A stretch of 64,000 nucleotides of DNA from Dirofilaria immitis (taxonomy: Eukaryota > Nematoda > Chromadorea > Rhabditida > Onchocercidae), in NCBI GenBank assembly GCA_024305405.1, contig JAKNDB010000085.1:1-64000 (forward strand), written 5' to 3'. The position numbers and the translations under genes are program-made. Below the pieces are notes generated by a model. The model was not told the DNA's origin. It did no database searches and saw only the letters and a program-made list of their open reading frames with translations. Shown here piece after piece: positions 63,739 through 64,000 of this stretch (positions are counted from its first letter, which is position 1; every line of letters starts with the position of its first letter).

Positions 63739-64000
63739 TTCGGTATATTGAAAAAATGATTTAAATATGATCATATATTATGTAAATAATAGCTAAAATT
63801 TAATTCTTAAATGTTAACAATCATTTAAAGTTAAAATATTCATTCAGTTTGTGCATAATTAATTAATTATTGTTTCAAGCATGCTATATACTTTTTCCCA
63901 TCTATTCATCTTTTTTTCGCATTCTTAATTTGATAATTGTTGACTAATCATTTTTAAAATAATTTTTAAGTGTATTAAGCATAAGTTATGTATGATAGCG

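Noticed and set aside
1..64000. tRNA, rRNA, spliced-leader RNA or CRISPR arrays
   Set aside because: Reading by eye found no tRNA B-box with matching A-box, no rRNA-like conserved block and no repeat-spacer structure. The tandem arrays have no unique spacers.

Overview
The window is very AT-rich nuclear DNA from a nematode, most likely a spirurid/filarial species. The genes are split by short to medium GT-AG introns with T-rich TTTCAG/TTTTAG acceptors. There are two 'ground-like' domain genes, a family restricted to nematodes. The small heat-shock protein resembles the OV25 family of Onchocerca (recognised from memory, not searched). No tRNA, rRNA, CRISPR or bacterial-type operon was seen.

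Layout, left to right. 0.5-2.7 kb (+): fragments of an immunoglobulin-domain protein. 7.0-12.8 kb (+): a BTB-BACK-Kelch gene with several lesions, probably a pseudogene. 17.4-19.5 kb (+): minisatellites around two exons of a two-pore potassium channel that lacks its second pore, also a remnant. 21.4-22.5 kb (-): an intact two-exon small heat-shock protein, with a heat-shock element and TATA box at 23.05-23.19 kb. 23.05-24.09 and 30.07-31.43 kb: a direct repeat pair, both copies carrying that promoter. Between the copies lie an unidentified minus-strand gene remnant (24.5-25.45 kb) and a decayed BEL/Pao retrotransposon (25.47-29.4 kb, +). 32.07-33.75 kb (-): an intact proline-rich ground-like protein. 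36.87-39.17 kb (-): a second ground-like gene with a one-base frameshift. 39.2-46.8 kb: gene-poor DNA with many simple repeats. 46.8-58.2 kb (+): an EMAP-like (EML/ELP-1) microtubule-binding protein in about 19 exons. 62.3-63.7 kb (+): the last three exons of an unrecognised gene.

The genes do not form a pathway. The two ground-like genes are neighbouring paralogs, probably cuticle or extracellular-matrix proteins. The sHSP is a stress chaperone and the EML protein is cytoskeletal. Several otherwise good reading frames (EML, second ground-like gene) are broken only by single missing bases in homopolymers, which looks like assembly error. The Kelch and potassium-channel genes carry substitutions, a lost donor or missing exons, which looks like real decay. 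Exon borders were placed by eye from splice consensus and protein homology and are not confirmed by transcripts.
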